This document shows positions 1 to 8,443 of a DNA stretch of 64,000 bases, one piece after another (the stretch's first letter is position 1; the number at the start of each line of letters is the position of its first letter). Both the position numbers and the translations under genes were made by a program. This DNA comes from Mesorhizobium sp. (GTDB taxonomy: Bacteria > Pseudomonadota > Alphaproteobacteria > Rhizobiales > Rhizobiaceae). Under the pieces are notes generated by a model. It was not told where the DNA came from and searched no databases. It worked only from the letters and a program-made list of their open reading frames with translations. The stretch lies in the NCBI GenBank assembly GCA_004020365.1, contig SAQR01000018.1, positions 1 to 64,000 of the forward strand. Reading direction: 5' to 3'.

Positions 1-95
1 TCGGCGCCGACGCCTATTGCCGCGACGCGGCCGTGGCAGTCGAGACCGCCAAGGACTTCATGAAGCGCAAGCACAACGTCCGCGCTTCGGCCTGA
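1..95 (+). CDS. Corrinoid (B12-binding) methyltransferase protein, C-terminal fragment
   Basis: Only the last 30 codons lie in the window, read from base 3 to the TGA at 93-95. The peptide (Gly-Ala-Asp-Ala-Tyr-Cys-Arg-Asp, later Ala-Lys-Asp-Phe-Met) resembles the final helix of corrinoid proteins that carry the methyl-cob(III)amide intermediate between an MttB-type amine methyltransferase and a tetrahydrofolate methyltransferase. The neighbours support this: DUF1638, MTHFR-like, pterin-binding methyltransferase and corrinoid-activator genes follow within 10 kb. The fragment is too short for a firm family call, and the cobalamin-ligating DxHxxG motif would lie upstream of the window. Confidence 0.6.
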   Translation, partial: GADAYCRDAAVAVETAKDFMKRKHNVRASA

Positions 96-114
96 ACTGA
101 CGAGGAGAAGACGG

Positions 115-145
115 GAGCATAAGTACGGAGCCCGTACTTATGCTC
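115..145 (+). terminator. Strong hairpin after the corrinoid gene
   Basis: A perfect 14-bp inverted repeat (115-128 with 132-145) with a 3-nt loop starts 20 bases after the corrinoid-protein stop codon. No T-run follows, so it could be an mRNA-stabilising or processing hairpin rather than a classical intrinsic terminator. Confidence 0.5.
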
Positions 146-225
146 TGGCAGACGAGGCGCCGCGTACGCCGGCATGTCGAGACTTCAACAAGCAACAGCG
201 ATCCGCGTGGCGGCTCTTGAAGTGC

Positions 226-441
226 CTATTCGGACTCTTTCGCCTGTTCCTTTTTCAGGATCGGCGTGTCGGCAGTTGTCGGCGTATTCGCGACGCTTGC
301 GACTTTGGTTTGCTGATCTACGCTTGCAGCTTTGGTTTGCTGGTCTACGGAAGCCGTCGTTTTGTTGTGGCCAACACATTCCGCTGCGGCGCCGGACACC
401 GAAAGGCCCAGAGCGGCGACAACTAGGAGAGCGGTCTTCAT
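226..441 (-). CDS. Small secreted protein with an internal 8-residue repeat
   Basis: 71 aa, no recognised domain. The N-terminus is a clear Sec signal peptide: Lys-3-positive start, hydrophobic core, then Ser-Gly-Ala-Ala-Ala with cleavage expected near residue 20. The mature part is hydrophilic, has one Cys, and contains two near-identical copies of ASVDQQTK plus a third partial copy, encoded by a 24-bp tandem repeat. A Shine-Dalgarno-like TAGGAG stands about 7 bases upstream of the ATG, which supports the start. It is transcribed away from the corrinoid genes. Function unknown; a periplasmic location is inferred. Confidence 0.7.
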   Translation of the reverse strand: MKTALLVVAALGLSVSGAAAECVGHNKTTASVDQQTKAASVDQQTKVASVANTPTTADTPILKKEQAKESE

Positions 442-693
442 CCTATGCTCCTATCTTCGTTGTTGAGGTACAGGGAAAGATTACCGGCAGGCCCCGCATT
501 CGAGAAGTCAACTTTTCGTGCCTGCCGTAGGTGGACACCAAGCGCGCGCTTCGGCCTCTCATCTGCGCGAGTTCGGGACAATAGACCGAACTGCGCCTTG
601 CGGCGCGGCTTTGTTGTTCCAATATATTACAATGACTTAATGCGCACCGCTTGACCTATCTCTGTAGCGATGCGCCTTGTTGATAGCGTGGGA

Positions 694-834
694 TCAGGGA
701 TTTTGGACCGTATCCTCAACTGCGTTGGCTGTCGATTTGACGTCCCTGCCGACGCCGCGAATGGTGTTGGCGCAGGCTGAAAGCGCCAGGGCGCAAGCGA
801 GAATGGCGACGGGTGTCAGGCGCAACAGTTTCAT
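694..834 (-). CDS. Entericidin A/B-family small lipoprotein
   Basis: 46 aa. It begins MKLLRLTP, continues with a hydrophobic stretch and a lipobox ending Leu-Ser-Ala-Cys (Cys21), then Ala-Asn-Thr-Ile-Arg-Gly-Val-Gly-Arg-Asp and an acidic tail. This is the layout of entericidin-like lipoproteins (Leu-Xaa-Gly/Ala-Cys-Asn-Thr-hx-Gly-hx-Gly-xx-hx). A lipid anchor on the Cys and an envelope location are expected. A GAGGGAGA purine-rich stretch precedes the ATG. Only one entericidin gene is seen here, not the ecnA/ecnB tandem of enterobacteria. It is divergent from the DUF1638 gene, with about 56 bp between the start codons. Confidence 0.8.
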   Translation of the reverse strand: MKLLRLTPVAILACALALSACANTIRGVGRDVKSTANAVEDTVQNP

Positions 835-890
835 GGACGGTGTCTCCCTCGTTCGATAGATTCGAAACCAATAGCAACGAAACCGCTTCT

Positions 891-1520
891 ATGGGCGCCA
901 TGCGAAAACTACAACCCGATCAAGGTGACAGGCTTCTCGTCATCGCCTGCGGGATGATTGCGCGCGAAGTTCTGGCCGTCAAGGAGCAGCTCGGGCTCGA
1001 CCATCTCGACCTGACCTGCCTGCCGGCGGAGTTCCATTTCTACCCGGACCGCATCGCGCCGGCCATGGACAAGGCGATCGAAAAGGCCAAGGCGGACGGC
1101 TACAGAAACATCTTCGTCGGCTACGCCGATTGCGGCACCGGTGGCCTGCTTGACCGGGTCTGCGAGAAGCACGGCGTCGAGCGCATGGCCGGCCCGCACT
1201 GCTTTGCCTTCTACCAAGGTATGGAGGCCTATGCGAAGGTCGCCGACGACGACATGATGTCGTTCTACATGACCGATTTCCTATGCCGGCAGTTCGACGC
1301 CTTCTTCATGAAGCCGCTCGGCCTCGACAGGCATCCGGAGCTCATCAAGGACTATTTCGGCAACTACCGGAAGCTGGTCTATATCGCCCAGACCGACGAT
1401 CCGGAACTCGACAAAGTCGCCGAGAAGGCCGCGAAAATGCTCGGCCTAGCCTATGAGCGCCGCTCGACCGGCTACGGCGATTTGACGACGGAACTGGCCA
1501 GCGCCGCCGGACACGGCTGA
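891..1520 (+). CDS. DUF1638 domain-containing protein
   Basis: 209 aa from the ATG at 891 (ATG 900 is an alternative; neither has a strong ribosome-binding site). The protein shows the DUF1638 pattern: Leu-Leu-Val-Ile-Ala-Cys-Gly near the start, Cys-Leu-Pro-Ala-Glu-Phe-His, Tyr-Ala-Asp-Cys-Gly-Thr-Gly-Gly and Gly-Pro-His-Cys. Several conserved Cys and His suggest a metal or corrinoid-related role, but no activity is established to my knowledge. The family recurs beside MttB-type methyltransferases and corrinoid proteins in Rhizobiales and roseobacters, and that is also its setting here. A dedicated role in corrinoid-dependent demethylation is therefore inferred from context only. Confidence 0.8.
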   Translation: MGAMRKLQPDQGDRLLVIACGMIAREVLAVKEQLGLDHLDLTCLPAEFHFYPDRIAPAMDKAIEKAKADGYRNIFVGYADCGTGGLLDRVCEKHGVERMAGPHCFAFYQGMEAYAKVADDDMMSFYMTDFLCRQFDAFFMKPLGLDRHPELIKDYFGNYRKLVYIAQTDDPELDKVAEKAAKMLGLAYERRSTGYGDLTTELASAAGHG

Positions 1521-1528
1521 CCGTTGGA

Positions 1529-2446
1529 TCAGGCCGCCCCTTCTTCCGCTGCGAGCGTGGCGAGCACAGCGGCAAAGCCCGTCTTGCAGACGAAGCCCAG
1601 CCTGTCCCGCGCCCGCGAGGCGTCGTAGACACGATCGATCGAAGAAAACATCGTCCAGCCTTTTCGCGCATAGAGCGCCGGAAATTCTGGAAAATAGCGG
1701 GCGACGACGGATGGCGCGTCGGCGATCAATGCCTCGCAATCATCAGGCCGGAACGGCGTTGAGGCCGAGATGATGAAGATGTCGAAGCCCAGTTGTGGCG
1801 CCTTCTCCAGCGCCGCGATATGGGCCTCGCCGGCGTCTTCCACGGTCAGCCGGCGGAACAACAGCTCATTGGCCTTGGTGTTGGCGTCCGACTGCTCGAT
1901 CGCATGCGCCATGTCGTCTGCCTCGGGAAAGAACCGGGCGGTACGCAGCACAATCACCGGCAGTCCGGACTGGATGTGATAGAGGCGGCAAAGATGTTCG
2001 GCCGAGAGCTTGGTTACGCCGTAGATGTTGCGGGGCGACATGTCTTCCGTCAGCCAGGCGGCCTTGCGCGCACCGCCGGTGAGGCCGGCGCGTATGGCTT
2101 TCGAGATCATCAGCGAGGTCGTAGACGTGAAGACGAAGCGCTGAACGCCTGATAACACCGCCGCGTCGAGCAGGTTGAGCGTGCCGCGCACATTCGTCTC
2201 GATGAAATCCTCATTGCGGTGGTGTTCGATATCAGGCTTGTGCAGGGCGCCGCTGTGGACGATCGCCTCGATGCGGTTTTCTCCGACCGTCCGCATCACC
2301 AGATCACGGTCGGCGATCGAGCCGATTATTTGCGTTTGCGCCGACGGGACCGGATCCAGCCCGATCACGTCATGGCCAAGAGCCCGCAGGCGCGGCGCGA
2401 GCGCGCTGCCCAGCCAGCCTGACGATCCCGTAAGCAAGATCCGCAT
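1529..2446 (-). CDS. NAD(P)-dependent epimerase/dehydratase family protein
   Basis: 305 aa extended short-chain dehydrogenase. The Rossmann nucleotide-binding motif Thr-Gly-Ser-Ser-Gly-Trp-Leu-Gly is at residues 6-13, Asp35 follows for cofactor selection, and a Tyr-Gly-Val-Thr-Lys catalytic pair lies near residue 140. The substrate is unknown; sugar-nucleotide epimerases and related reductases share this fold. The open frame extends much further upstream, but the Rossmann strand begins exactly at MRILLTG, so the ATG at 2446-2444 is the start. Its stop is 8 bp from the DUF1638 stop, in convergent orientation, so the two are not co-transcribed. Confidence 0.85.
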   Translation of the reverse strand: MRILLTGSSGWLGSALAPRLRALGHDVIGLDPVPSAQTQIIGSIADRDLVMRTVGENRIEAIVHSGALHKPDIEHHRNEDFIETNVRGTLNLLDAAVLSGVQRFVFTSTTSLMISKAIRAGLTGGARKAAWLTEDMSPRNIYGVTKLSAEHLCRLYHIQSGLPVIVLRTARFFPEADDMAHAIEQSDANTKANELLFRRLTVEDAGEAHIAALEKAPQLGFDIFIISASTPFRPDDCEALIADAPSVVARYFPEFPALYARKGWTMFSSIDRVYDASRARDRLGFVCKTGFAAVLATLAAEEGAA

Positions 2447-2566
2447 CGGTGAAACCACGAGTTTTAACCTGACCGCTGTTAAGCACGGATGACAGGCCGC
2501 CGCGAACGGGTAAGTTGTATGCCAAACGAGAAAACAGGCTGTTCCAGCCGACCGGGAAATGCACCG

Positions 2567-3139
2567 ATGATCGCTCGCCTCTTGATTGCCGCAGGCGTTT
2601 TCTGCTTCGCCCTGCCCGCGCTCGCCGATGGCGAGGTGCAGAAGCTGATCACGCCCGCCGACAAGGCGCGGCTGGACAAATATGACGAGACGCGCAGGGC
2701 AACCCTTGATGAAGCCAGGGCCGGCGACGCCGCCGAGGTCAAGCAGCTCGACGCCTTGCTGGCAAAGCCGCTGGTCGCGTTTTCCGACAAGGACCTGACC
2801 GGCAACTGGCAATGCCGCACCGTCAAGGCCGGCGGACTGAGCCCGCTCGTCATCTATGGCTGGTTCAAGTGCAAGGTGAGCGACGCCGGTTCGGGCTGGA
2901 TGCTGGAAAAACTCACCGGTTCGCAGCGCACCAAGGGCCGTTTCTTCGACGACGGCGAAAAGCGCGCGATTTATCTCGGCTCCTTCTTTGTCAACGACGA
3001 TCCCGCAAAACCCTATGGCAGCGGCCCGCAAAGTGACCAGGTCGGCTATGCCTTTCGCAACAGCGCCAACGAATGGCGCATCGAGTTCCCGGCCCCCTAT
3101 TACGAATCGAAGCTCGACTTCCTTGAATTCAGGCGCTGA
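2567..3139 (+). CDS. DUF4893 domain-containing secreted protein
   Basis: 190 aa. The chosen ATG (2567) begins MIARLLIAAGVFCFALPALA, a good signal peptide cleaved after Ala-Leu-Ala near residue 20; the frame is open further upstream but that part is not hydrophobic. The mature protein has a helical charged segment (Asp-Lys-Ala-Arg-Leu-Asp-Lys-Tyr), then Leu-Thr-Gly-Asn-Trp-Gln-Cys-Arg and Trp-Phe-Lys-Cys, a likely disulfide pair, and ends Leu-Asp-Phe-Leu-Glu-Phe-Arg-Arg. This fits DUF4893, a periplasmic family of unknown function in alphaproteobacteria. It is divergent from the epimerase, and the short gap must hold both promoters. Confidence 0.8.
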   Translation: MIARLLIAAGVFCFALPALADGEVQKLITPADKARLDKYDETRRATLDEARAGDAAEVKQLDALLAKPLVAFSDKDLTGNWQCRTVKAGGLSPLVIYGWFKCKVSDAGSGWMLEKLTGSQRTKGRFFDDGEKRAIYLGSFFVNDDPAKPYGSGPQSDQVGYAFRNSANEWRIEFPAPYYESKLDFLEFRR

Positions 3140-3517
3140 GCCCGCTGTCCTGAGGCCGATCATCAGGGTTAACCCGGCGGTCTAAAGCGAACCCACGCGC
3201 TAGTGGTGAAGACCTGACGCTTGATACACACGTAGAAGGACGCGAGACGACCCCTTGCAGCCGTCCACATCAAGCGCGACGAACGGCTCGATTGAGCGGA
3301 TAACAGACCTCAAGTGCATGTTTGCTCAATCGTAACAATCGAACCGTGTGGACCTTCGTCACGAAAGGCACCAATGTCCGGTTCGGGGTAGCTCGCCCTT
3401 CGCCATACGCAACACGAACGTCATGTGGTTGGCCAATTCCAGTCGTACAGTTTAGCCTACGAATTGTGAGTACCGCCGACCTAGCGAGGACGACGATGTC
3501 GGGTGTGGAGAGATGCC
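3140..3517. other. 378-bp non-coding stretch, nothing recognised
   Basis: No convincing coding frame, tRNA-like fold or strong terminator was seen between the DUF4893 and GFA genes. The base composition looks less GC-rich than the flanking genes, and codon-like periodicity is absent. It may mark a junction of acquired DNA. Confidence 0.4.
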
Positions 3518-3910
3518 ATGTTGAGAGGCGCGTGCCTGTGCGGCAGTGTCAGCGTCGAGGTCACAGGTCCAATTGAACATCAGCCAGAAGCTTGCCATTG
3601 CAGGATGTGTCGGAGGCAATCTGGCCACGTTCTCGCTGCTGTGAATGTCCGGCGCGACGCGCTCTCAGTCGGGGGTGAACAGCACGTCCGCTGGTTCCGA
3701 TCATCCGACAAAGTCGAACGGGGCTTCTGTTCCGAGTGCGGCTCGACGTTGTTCTGGAAGCCCACGATTGAAGGCTACCAGCTCACCGCAGTCGCGATGG
3801 GTCTATTCGATAGCCCGACCGGCTTGCATCTCTCCAAACACACATTTGTGGGGGACAAGGGCGACTACTACGAGATCACAGACGGTCTACCGCAGAGCGA
3901 CAGCTACTGA
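3518..3910 (+). CDS. GFA family (glutathione-dependent formaldehyde-activating-like) protein
   Basis: 130 aa. The zinc-binding cysteines of the GFA/CENP-V fold are visible in order: Cys-Leu-Cys-Gly-Ser near the N-terminus, Cys-His-Cys-Arg-Met-Cys-Arg about 25 residues later, and Phe-Cys-Ser-Glu-Cys-Gly-Ser near residue 75. The founding member (Gfa) was proposed to condense formaldehyde with glutathione, but most paralogues have no proven substrate. GGAG ends about 7 bases before ATG 3518, favouring it over the GTG-type starts upstream. Demethylation pathways nearby would release formaldehyde, but the gene stands alone between two non-coding gaps and looks less GC-rich than its neighbours, so a link is speculative. 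Confidence 0.85.
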   Translation: MLRGACLCGSVSVEVTGPIEHQPEACHCRMCRRQSGHVLAAVNVRRDALSVGGEQHVRWFRSSDKVERGFCSECGSTLFWKPTIEGYQLTAVAMGLFDSPTGLHLSKHTFVGDKGDYYEITDGLPQSDSY

Positions 3911-4241
3911 CCACGCTTTTTTCTGAGTGAGTGATGGCCGAAATCGGCCGCCTGGGTCGTCCAATACCTCCGGTGAACGACCGCTCAGTCCGCACGCCGG
4001 TCCTTTCGCAAGGCGTTTAGCGGAAGGCAGTTAACCGCCCATCGCTGCAATTCGATTTGGGTATCAACCGTCAGATTTTCACCACTAGCACTATGTCTTT
4101 GCGGGCGCCGCGCCGCGGCCTGCCTTGGAAACAATGGTACCATCCGACGATCTGGTCCTATCCCTGGACCGGCGCAAAAACCGGCGTCTGGCAACGAGCG
4201 CCGATTTACCGGACAGCGCCCCGGCGATAAGTTCGGCCCTT
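3911..4241. other. 331-bp non-coding stretch, nothing recognised
   Basis: This separates the GFA and desaturase genes. A six-T run occurs just after the GFA stop without a clear stem. The desaturase frame is open from about 4125, but that N-terminal part is not hydrophobic or family-like, so it is taken as untranslated. Confidence 0.4.
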
Positions 4242-5153
4242 ATGAGCGAAATCGACCACCGCACCATCATCGCCAGCCTTTCGGCCGAGGATCGTCGCGA
4301 CCTCACCGCCAAACTGGACAGGCCCGGCGTTGTCCGGCTGGCCGTTCACGGCGGGCTGGTCGTTGTGCTGGGTGCGCTGATCACCGCCCGTATCCCGTTC
4401 TGGCCGGTTCTGGTGCTGCCGCAAGGGATCCTGATCGTCTTTTTCTTCACGCTGTTGCACGAGACGATCCACGAAACGGCCTTCAGGACGCCGTGGCTCA
4501 ATCGCGCCATCGCCGCAGTGACCGGCTTCCTGATCCTGCTGCCGCCGGCATGGTTCCGTTATTTCCATTTCGCGCACCATCGCCACACGCACGATCCGGA
4601 CAACGACCCCGAACTGATGGCCCCAAAACCGGCGACCATAGCCCAGTACCTGCGCTATCTCTCCGGGATCCCTTACTGGAGCGGCATGGCGCGCGTGATC
4701 GTTACCAACGCGGCCAGCCGCAACCGCGACGGCTTCGTGGCGGACAAGGGCCGCGACAAGGTGTTTTTGGAAGCACGTTGGTTCCTGTTCGCCTATGCGG
4801 TGCTGCTGGCGGCCTCGCTGGCCGCACAGTCGGCGCTGTTGCTGTGGGTCTGGATCGTGCCGGCGCTGGTCGGCCAGCCCTTCTTGCGGGCCTATCTGCT
4901 GGCAGAGCATGCGCTGTGCCCGCATGTCGCCAACATGCTCGAAAACACCCGCACCACCTTTACCACAAGGCTGGTGCGCTTCGTCGCATGGAACATGCCG
5001 TACCATTCCGAGCATCACTCCTATCCGGCCGTTCCCTTTCACCGCCTGCCGCGTTTCCACCAGATTGTCGCCGAACATCTGCGCATGACCGAGCGGGGCT
5101 ATGTCCGCTTCCACAGGAAGCTTGTCGGCAGCTTCGATCGTCGCGCCGGCTGA
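4242..5153 (+). CDS. Fatty acid desaturase family membrane di-iron enzyme
   Basis: 303 aa. Three histidine boxes for the di-iron centre are present: His73-Glu-Thr-Ile-His77, His109-Phe-Ala-His-His-Arg-His-Thr-His117, and His255-Ser-Glu-His-His259. Hydrophobic pairs at about 33-70, 90-105 and 180-215 would form the membrane segments. Such enzymes use O2 and an electron donor to desaturate or hydroxylate acyl chains or other lipophilic substrates; the substrate here cannot be read from sequence. The start is the ATG at 4242. The gene runs in the same direction as the corrinoid-methyl genes downstream, with a 243-bp gap containing a palindromic repeat, so co-transcription is uncertain. Confidence 0.88.
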   Translation: MSEIDHRTIIASLSAEDRRDLTAKLDRPGVVRLAVHGGLVVVLGALITARIPFWPVLVLPQGILIVFFFTLLHETIHETAFRTPWLNRAIAAVTGFLILLPPAWFRYFHFAHHRHTHDPDNDPELMAPKPATIAQYLRYLSGIPYWSGMARVIVTNAASRNRDGFVADKGRDKVFLEARWFLFAYAVLLAASLAAQSALLLWVWIVPALVGQPFLRAYLLAEHALCPHVANMLENTRTTFTTRLVRFVAWNMPYHSEHHSYPAVPFHRLPRFHQIVAEHLRMTERGYVRFHRKLVGSFDRRAG

Positions 5154-5310
5154 TCAAAATCAAGACAAACGACGAAAACTCTCCCCTCTCCTTTTGCTGC
5201 CTCTAATTGCGTCGCTTTTGAATGCGCGCGCGTCGTCCCATAACAAGCAGCCCGACAGCGCTTCCGGCAATGCTCGAACTCACTGCAGCGCCGCGCTATT
5301 GGACGCGCAA

Positions 5311-5380
5311 GGACGCTGTAGCACTTTGAGTTGGCGCATGATCCTTTCCGAAAATCGATTCCGATTTTCGGGGCCATGCG
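5311..5380. repeat. Palindromic intergenic repeat, family A (copy 1)
   Basis: The core is a perfect hairpin, CCGAAAATCG at 5348-5357 pairing with its complement at 5362-5371 around the loop ATTC, flanked by CGCATGATCC and CCATGCGC. A related copy in reverse orientation lies at 61701-61769, including the outer GGACGCTGTAGCA part; shorter variants occur at 19001, 26301, 31141 and 35878. Confidence 0.8.
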
Positions 5381-5396
5381 CGAGGAGCAAGAATTC

Positions 5397-5699
5397 ATGG
5401 CCGATCTGATCGTCGTCTACTGGCGCGACATCCCCGCCCAGGTCATTGTCAAGAAGGGCCGGCAGAACGCCAAGCGCGAACTGCCGCTGCGTTTCACCGA
5501 AGCGATCGACATGTCCGCGATGCGCACCGGCGCCGGCGGCACCGACGACTATCTGGCCGAATGGCGCAAGGCCGACCCCGTGCCGGTCAGCGACGATCTT
5601 GAAGCCGAGGCGGAAAAGGCCCTTCAGGAGATCGACGCGAAATACGACCGCGAGCGGCTGGTCGCTCTGGTCAAGGCGGGCGGAAAAGAAGATGTCTGA
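5397..5699 (+). CDS. 'Virulence factor' family protein of the corrinoid cluster
   Basis: 100 aa starting MADLIVVYWRDIPAQVIVKKGRQ, the signature opening of the small family annotated 'virulence factor' (PF13769). The name is historical and says nothing about this gene's job. GAGGAG ends 9 bases before ATG 5397, fixing the start. The protein is soluble, charged and without Cys. Its stop overlaps the next start by 8 bases, so it is translationally coupled to the MTHFR C-terminal-domain protein. The family recurs in this neighbourhood in rhizobia, which implies an accessory role in methyl transfer; biochemical function unknown. Confidence 0.8.
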   Translation: MADLIVVYWRDIPAQVIVKKGRQNAKRELPLRFTEAIDMSAMRTGAGGTDDYLAEWRKADPVPVSDDLEAEAEKALQEIDAKYDRERLVALVKAGGKEDV

Positions 5700-6287
5700 A
5701 ACGACCCCGGCGATTACCCAGGCCACTCTGGTCAAGAAGGCAGCGCCAAAATCCGACTACAAGCCGGCCGACGTGTCGCCGCAGCGGCGCGTGCAGCGCT
5801 CCTTCGCTGTCAGGCTGTGGTCCGTGCGCCACTCGCGACTGCTCGAATGGTTCTACGCCAGGTTTGCCGACATGTTCCTGACTCTCCACCCGCTGTGGAA
5901 GGGCATCGGCTACAGCCGCGTCGAAGGGCCGGTCAAATTCGTCGAAAAACGCGTCAAGGGTTTTATGTTCGACTGCCGCATGTGCGGCCAGTGCATCCTT
6001 TCTTCCACCGGCATGTCGTGCCCGATGAATTGCCCCAAGCAATTGCGCAACGGCCCTTGCGGTGGTGTGCGCGCCAACGGCAATTGCGAGGTCGAGCCTG
6101 ATATGCCGTGCGTCTGGGTCAAGGCCTGGGAAGGTTCACGAAACATGGTGCATGGCGACAAGATTCTCGACGTGCAGAAGCCGGTCGACCAGTCGCTGCG
6201 CGAAACCTCGGCCTGGCTGCGGGTGACAGCGCAGGCTGCCGCCGCCCGCGAGGCCGCGCGCAACGCTCCGAATACCGGGGGACCAGC

Positions 6288-6291
<4 letters not shown>
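5692..6291 (+). CDS. Methylenetetrahydrofolate reductase C-terminal domain protein
   Basis: 199 aa, matching the MTHFR C-terminal zinc/Fe-S domain (PF12225) found separately from MetF in acetogens and in corrinoid clusters. The key region, around residues 95-135, has many cysteines: Asp-Cys-Arg-Met-Cys-Gly-Gln-Cys, Ser-Cys-Pro-Met-Asn-Cys-Pro, then Gly-Pro-Cys-Gly-Gly and a later Cys before Val-Glu-Pro. In acetogens the homologous MetV partners MetF and helps pass electrons. Here it sits directly before the MetF-like gene with an ATGA overlap, so the two products probably form a complex. ATG 5692 is the only start compatible with the upstream overlap. Confidence 0.85.
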
Positions 6292-7379
<1,088 letters not shown>

Positions 7380-7420
7380 CGGCGCGGACGGTCACCATTC
7401 GCTTGATCAAAATCAGAAAC

Positions 7421-7442
7421 GATATAAAGAAGTCTTTATATC
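7421..7442 (+). promoter_or_regulatory. Perfect palindromic operator before the methyltransferase gene
   Basis: GATATAAAGA and its exact complement flank a 2-bp AG spacer, ending 16 bases before ATG 7459. It resembles the palindrome I recall for the ArsR-family S-adenosylhomocysteine regulator (SahR) of Rhizobiales, which controls methyl-cycle genes; that match is from memory and needs a motif scan. It implies that the two downstream genes have their own regulated promoter. Confidence 0.6.
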
Positions 7443-7458
7443 ACGAGGGAGAGATTTC

Positions 7459-8433
7459 ATGACCCGGACGATCGTCGCCTCGGCGACACGAGAAATCATT
7501 ATCGGCTTCGACCAGCCCTTCTGCGTCATCGGTGAGCGCATCAATCCAACCGGGCGCAAGAAGCTCGCCGCCGAGATGATCGCGGGTAATTTTGAGACCG
7601 TCATAAAAGACGCGCTGGAACAGGCCGCCTGCGGCGCGACCATGCTCGACGTCAATGCCGGCGTCACCGCCGTCGATCCCAACGCCACCGAGCCGGCGTT
7701 GCTGGTGCAGACGCTGGAGATCGTGCAGGGCCTGGTCGACCTGCCGCTGTCGATCGACAGTTCGGTGACCGCAGCGATCGAGGCGGCGCTCAAGGTCGCC
7801 AAGGGCCGGCCGCTGGTCAATTCCGTCACCGGCGAGGAAGAGAAGCTCGAAGCCATCCTGCCGCTGGTCAAGAAATACAATGTCCCGGTGGTTGCCATCT
7901 CCAACGACGAGACCGGCATTTCGATGGATCCGGATGTACGCTTCGCCGTCGCCAAGAAGATCGTCGAGCGCTGCGCTGATTTCGGCATTCCGGCGCATGA
8001 CGTCGTTGTCGATCCGCTGGTCATGCCGATCGGCGCGCTCGGCGACGCCGGCCGCCAGGTCTTTGCCCTCCTGCGCCGGCTGCGTGAAGAGCTCAAGGTC
8101 AACACCACCTGCGGCCTGTCAAACATCTCGTTCGGCCTGCCACATCGCCATGGCATCAACGCCGCCTTCATCCCGATGGTGATCGGCGCCGGCATGACCT
8201 CGGCGATCATGAACCCGGTGCGGCCGCAGGAGATGGAAGCGGTGCGCGGCGCCAACGTGCTGAACGGCACCGACGAGAACTGCACCAACTGGATCAGGAC
8301 CTACAAGGACTACAAGCCGGTCGAAGGCGGCCAGGCGATCGCGGCGCCCACGCAAGTCAATGCGCCGGGCGAAGGCAATGGCAATGGCGGCCGCCGGCGC
8401 GGCGGTCGTGAAGCTCGTATGGCCCGAGGATAA
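7459..8433 (+). CDS. Pterin-binding methyltransferase (methyl-THF:corrinoid family)
   Basis: 324 aa. It has the pterin-binding (dihydropteroate-synthase-like) TIM-barrel motifs of AcsE/MtvA-type proteins: Ile-Gly-Glu-Arg-Ile-Asn-Pro-Thr-Gly near residue 27, Met-Leu-Asp-Val-Asn-Ala-Gly near 62, Ser-Ile-Asp-Ser-Ser near 98, and Ser-Asn-Ile-Ser-Phe-Gly near 220. It should move a methyl group between the corrinoid protein at the left edge and THF. The final 25 residues are a Gly/Arg-rich low-complexity tail, possibly disordered or RNA-like binding, unusual for the family. GAGGGAGAG precedes the ATG. The gene is followed after 10 bp by the corrinoid activator. Confidence 0.88.
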   Translation: MTRTIVASATREIIIGFDQPFCVIGERINPTGRKKLAAEMIAGNFETVIKDALEQAACGATMLDVNAGVTAVDPNATEPALLVQTLEIVQGLVDLPLSIDSSVTAAIEAALKVAKGRPLVNSVTGEEEKLEAILPLVKKYNVPVVAISNDETGISMDPDVRFAVAKKIVERCADFGIPAHDVVVDPLVMPIGALGDAGRQVFALLRRLREELKVNTTCGLSNISFGLPHRHGINAAFIPMVIGAGMTSAIMNPVRPQEMEAVRGANVLNGTDENCTNWIRTYKDYKPVEGGQAIAAPTQVNAPGEGNGNGGRRRGGREARMARG

Positions 8434-8443
8434 GCGCGCAACC

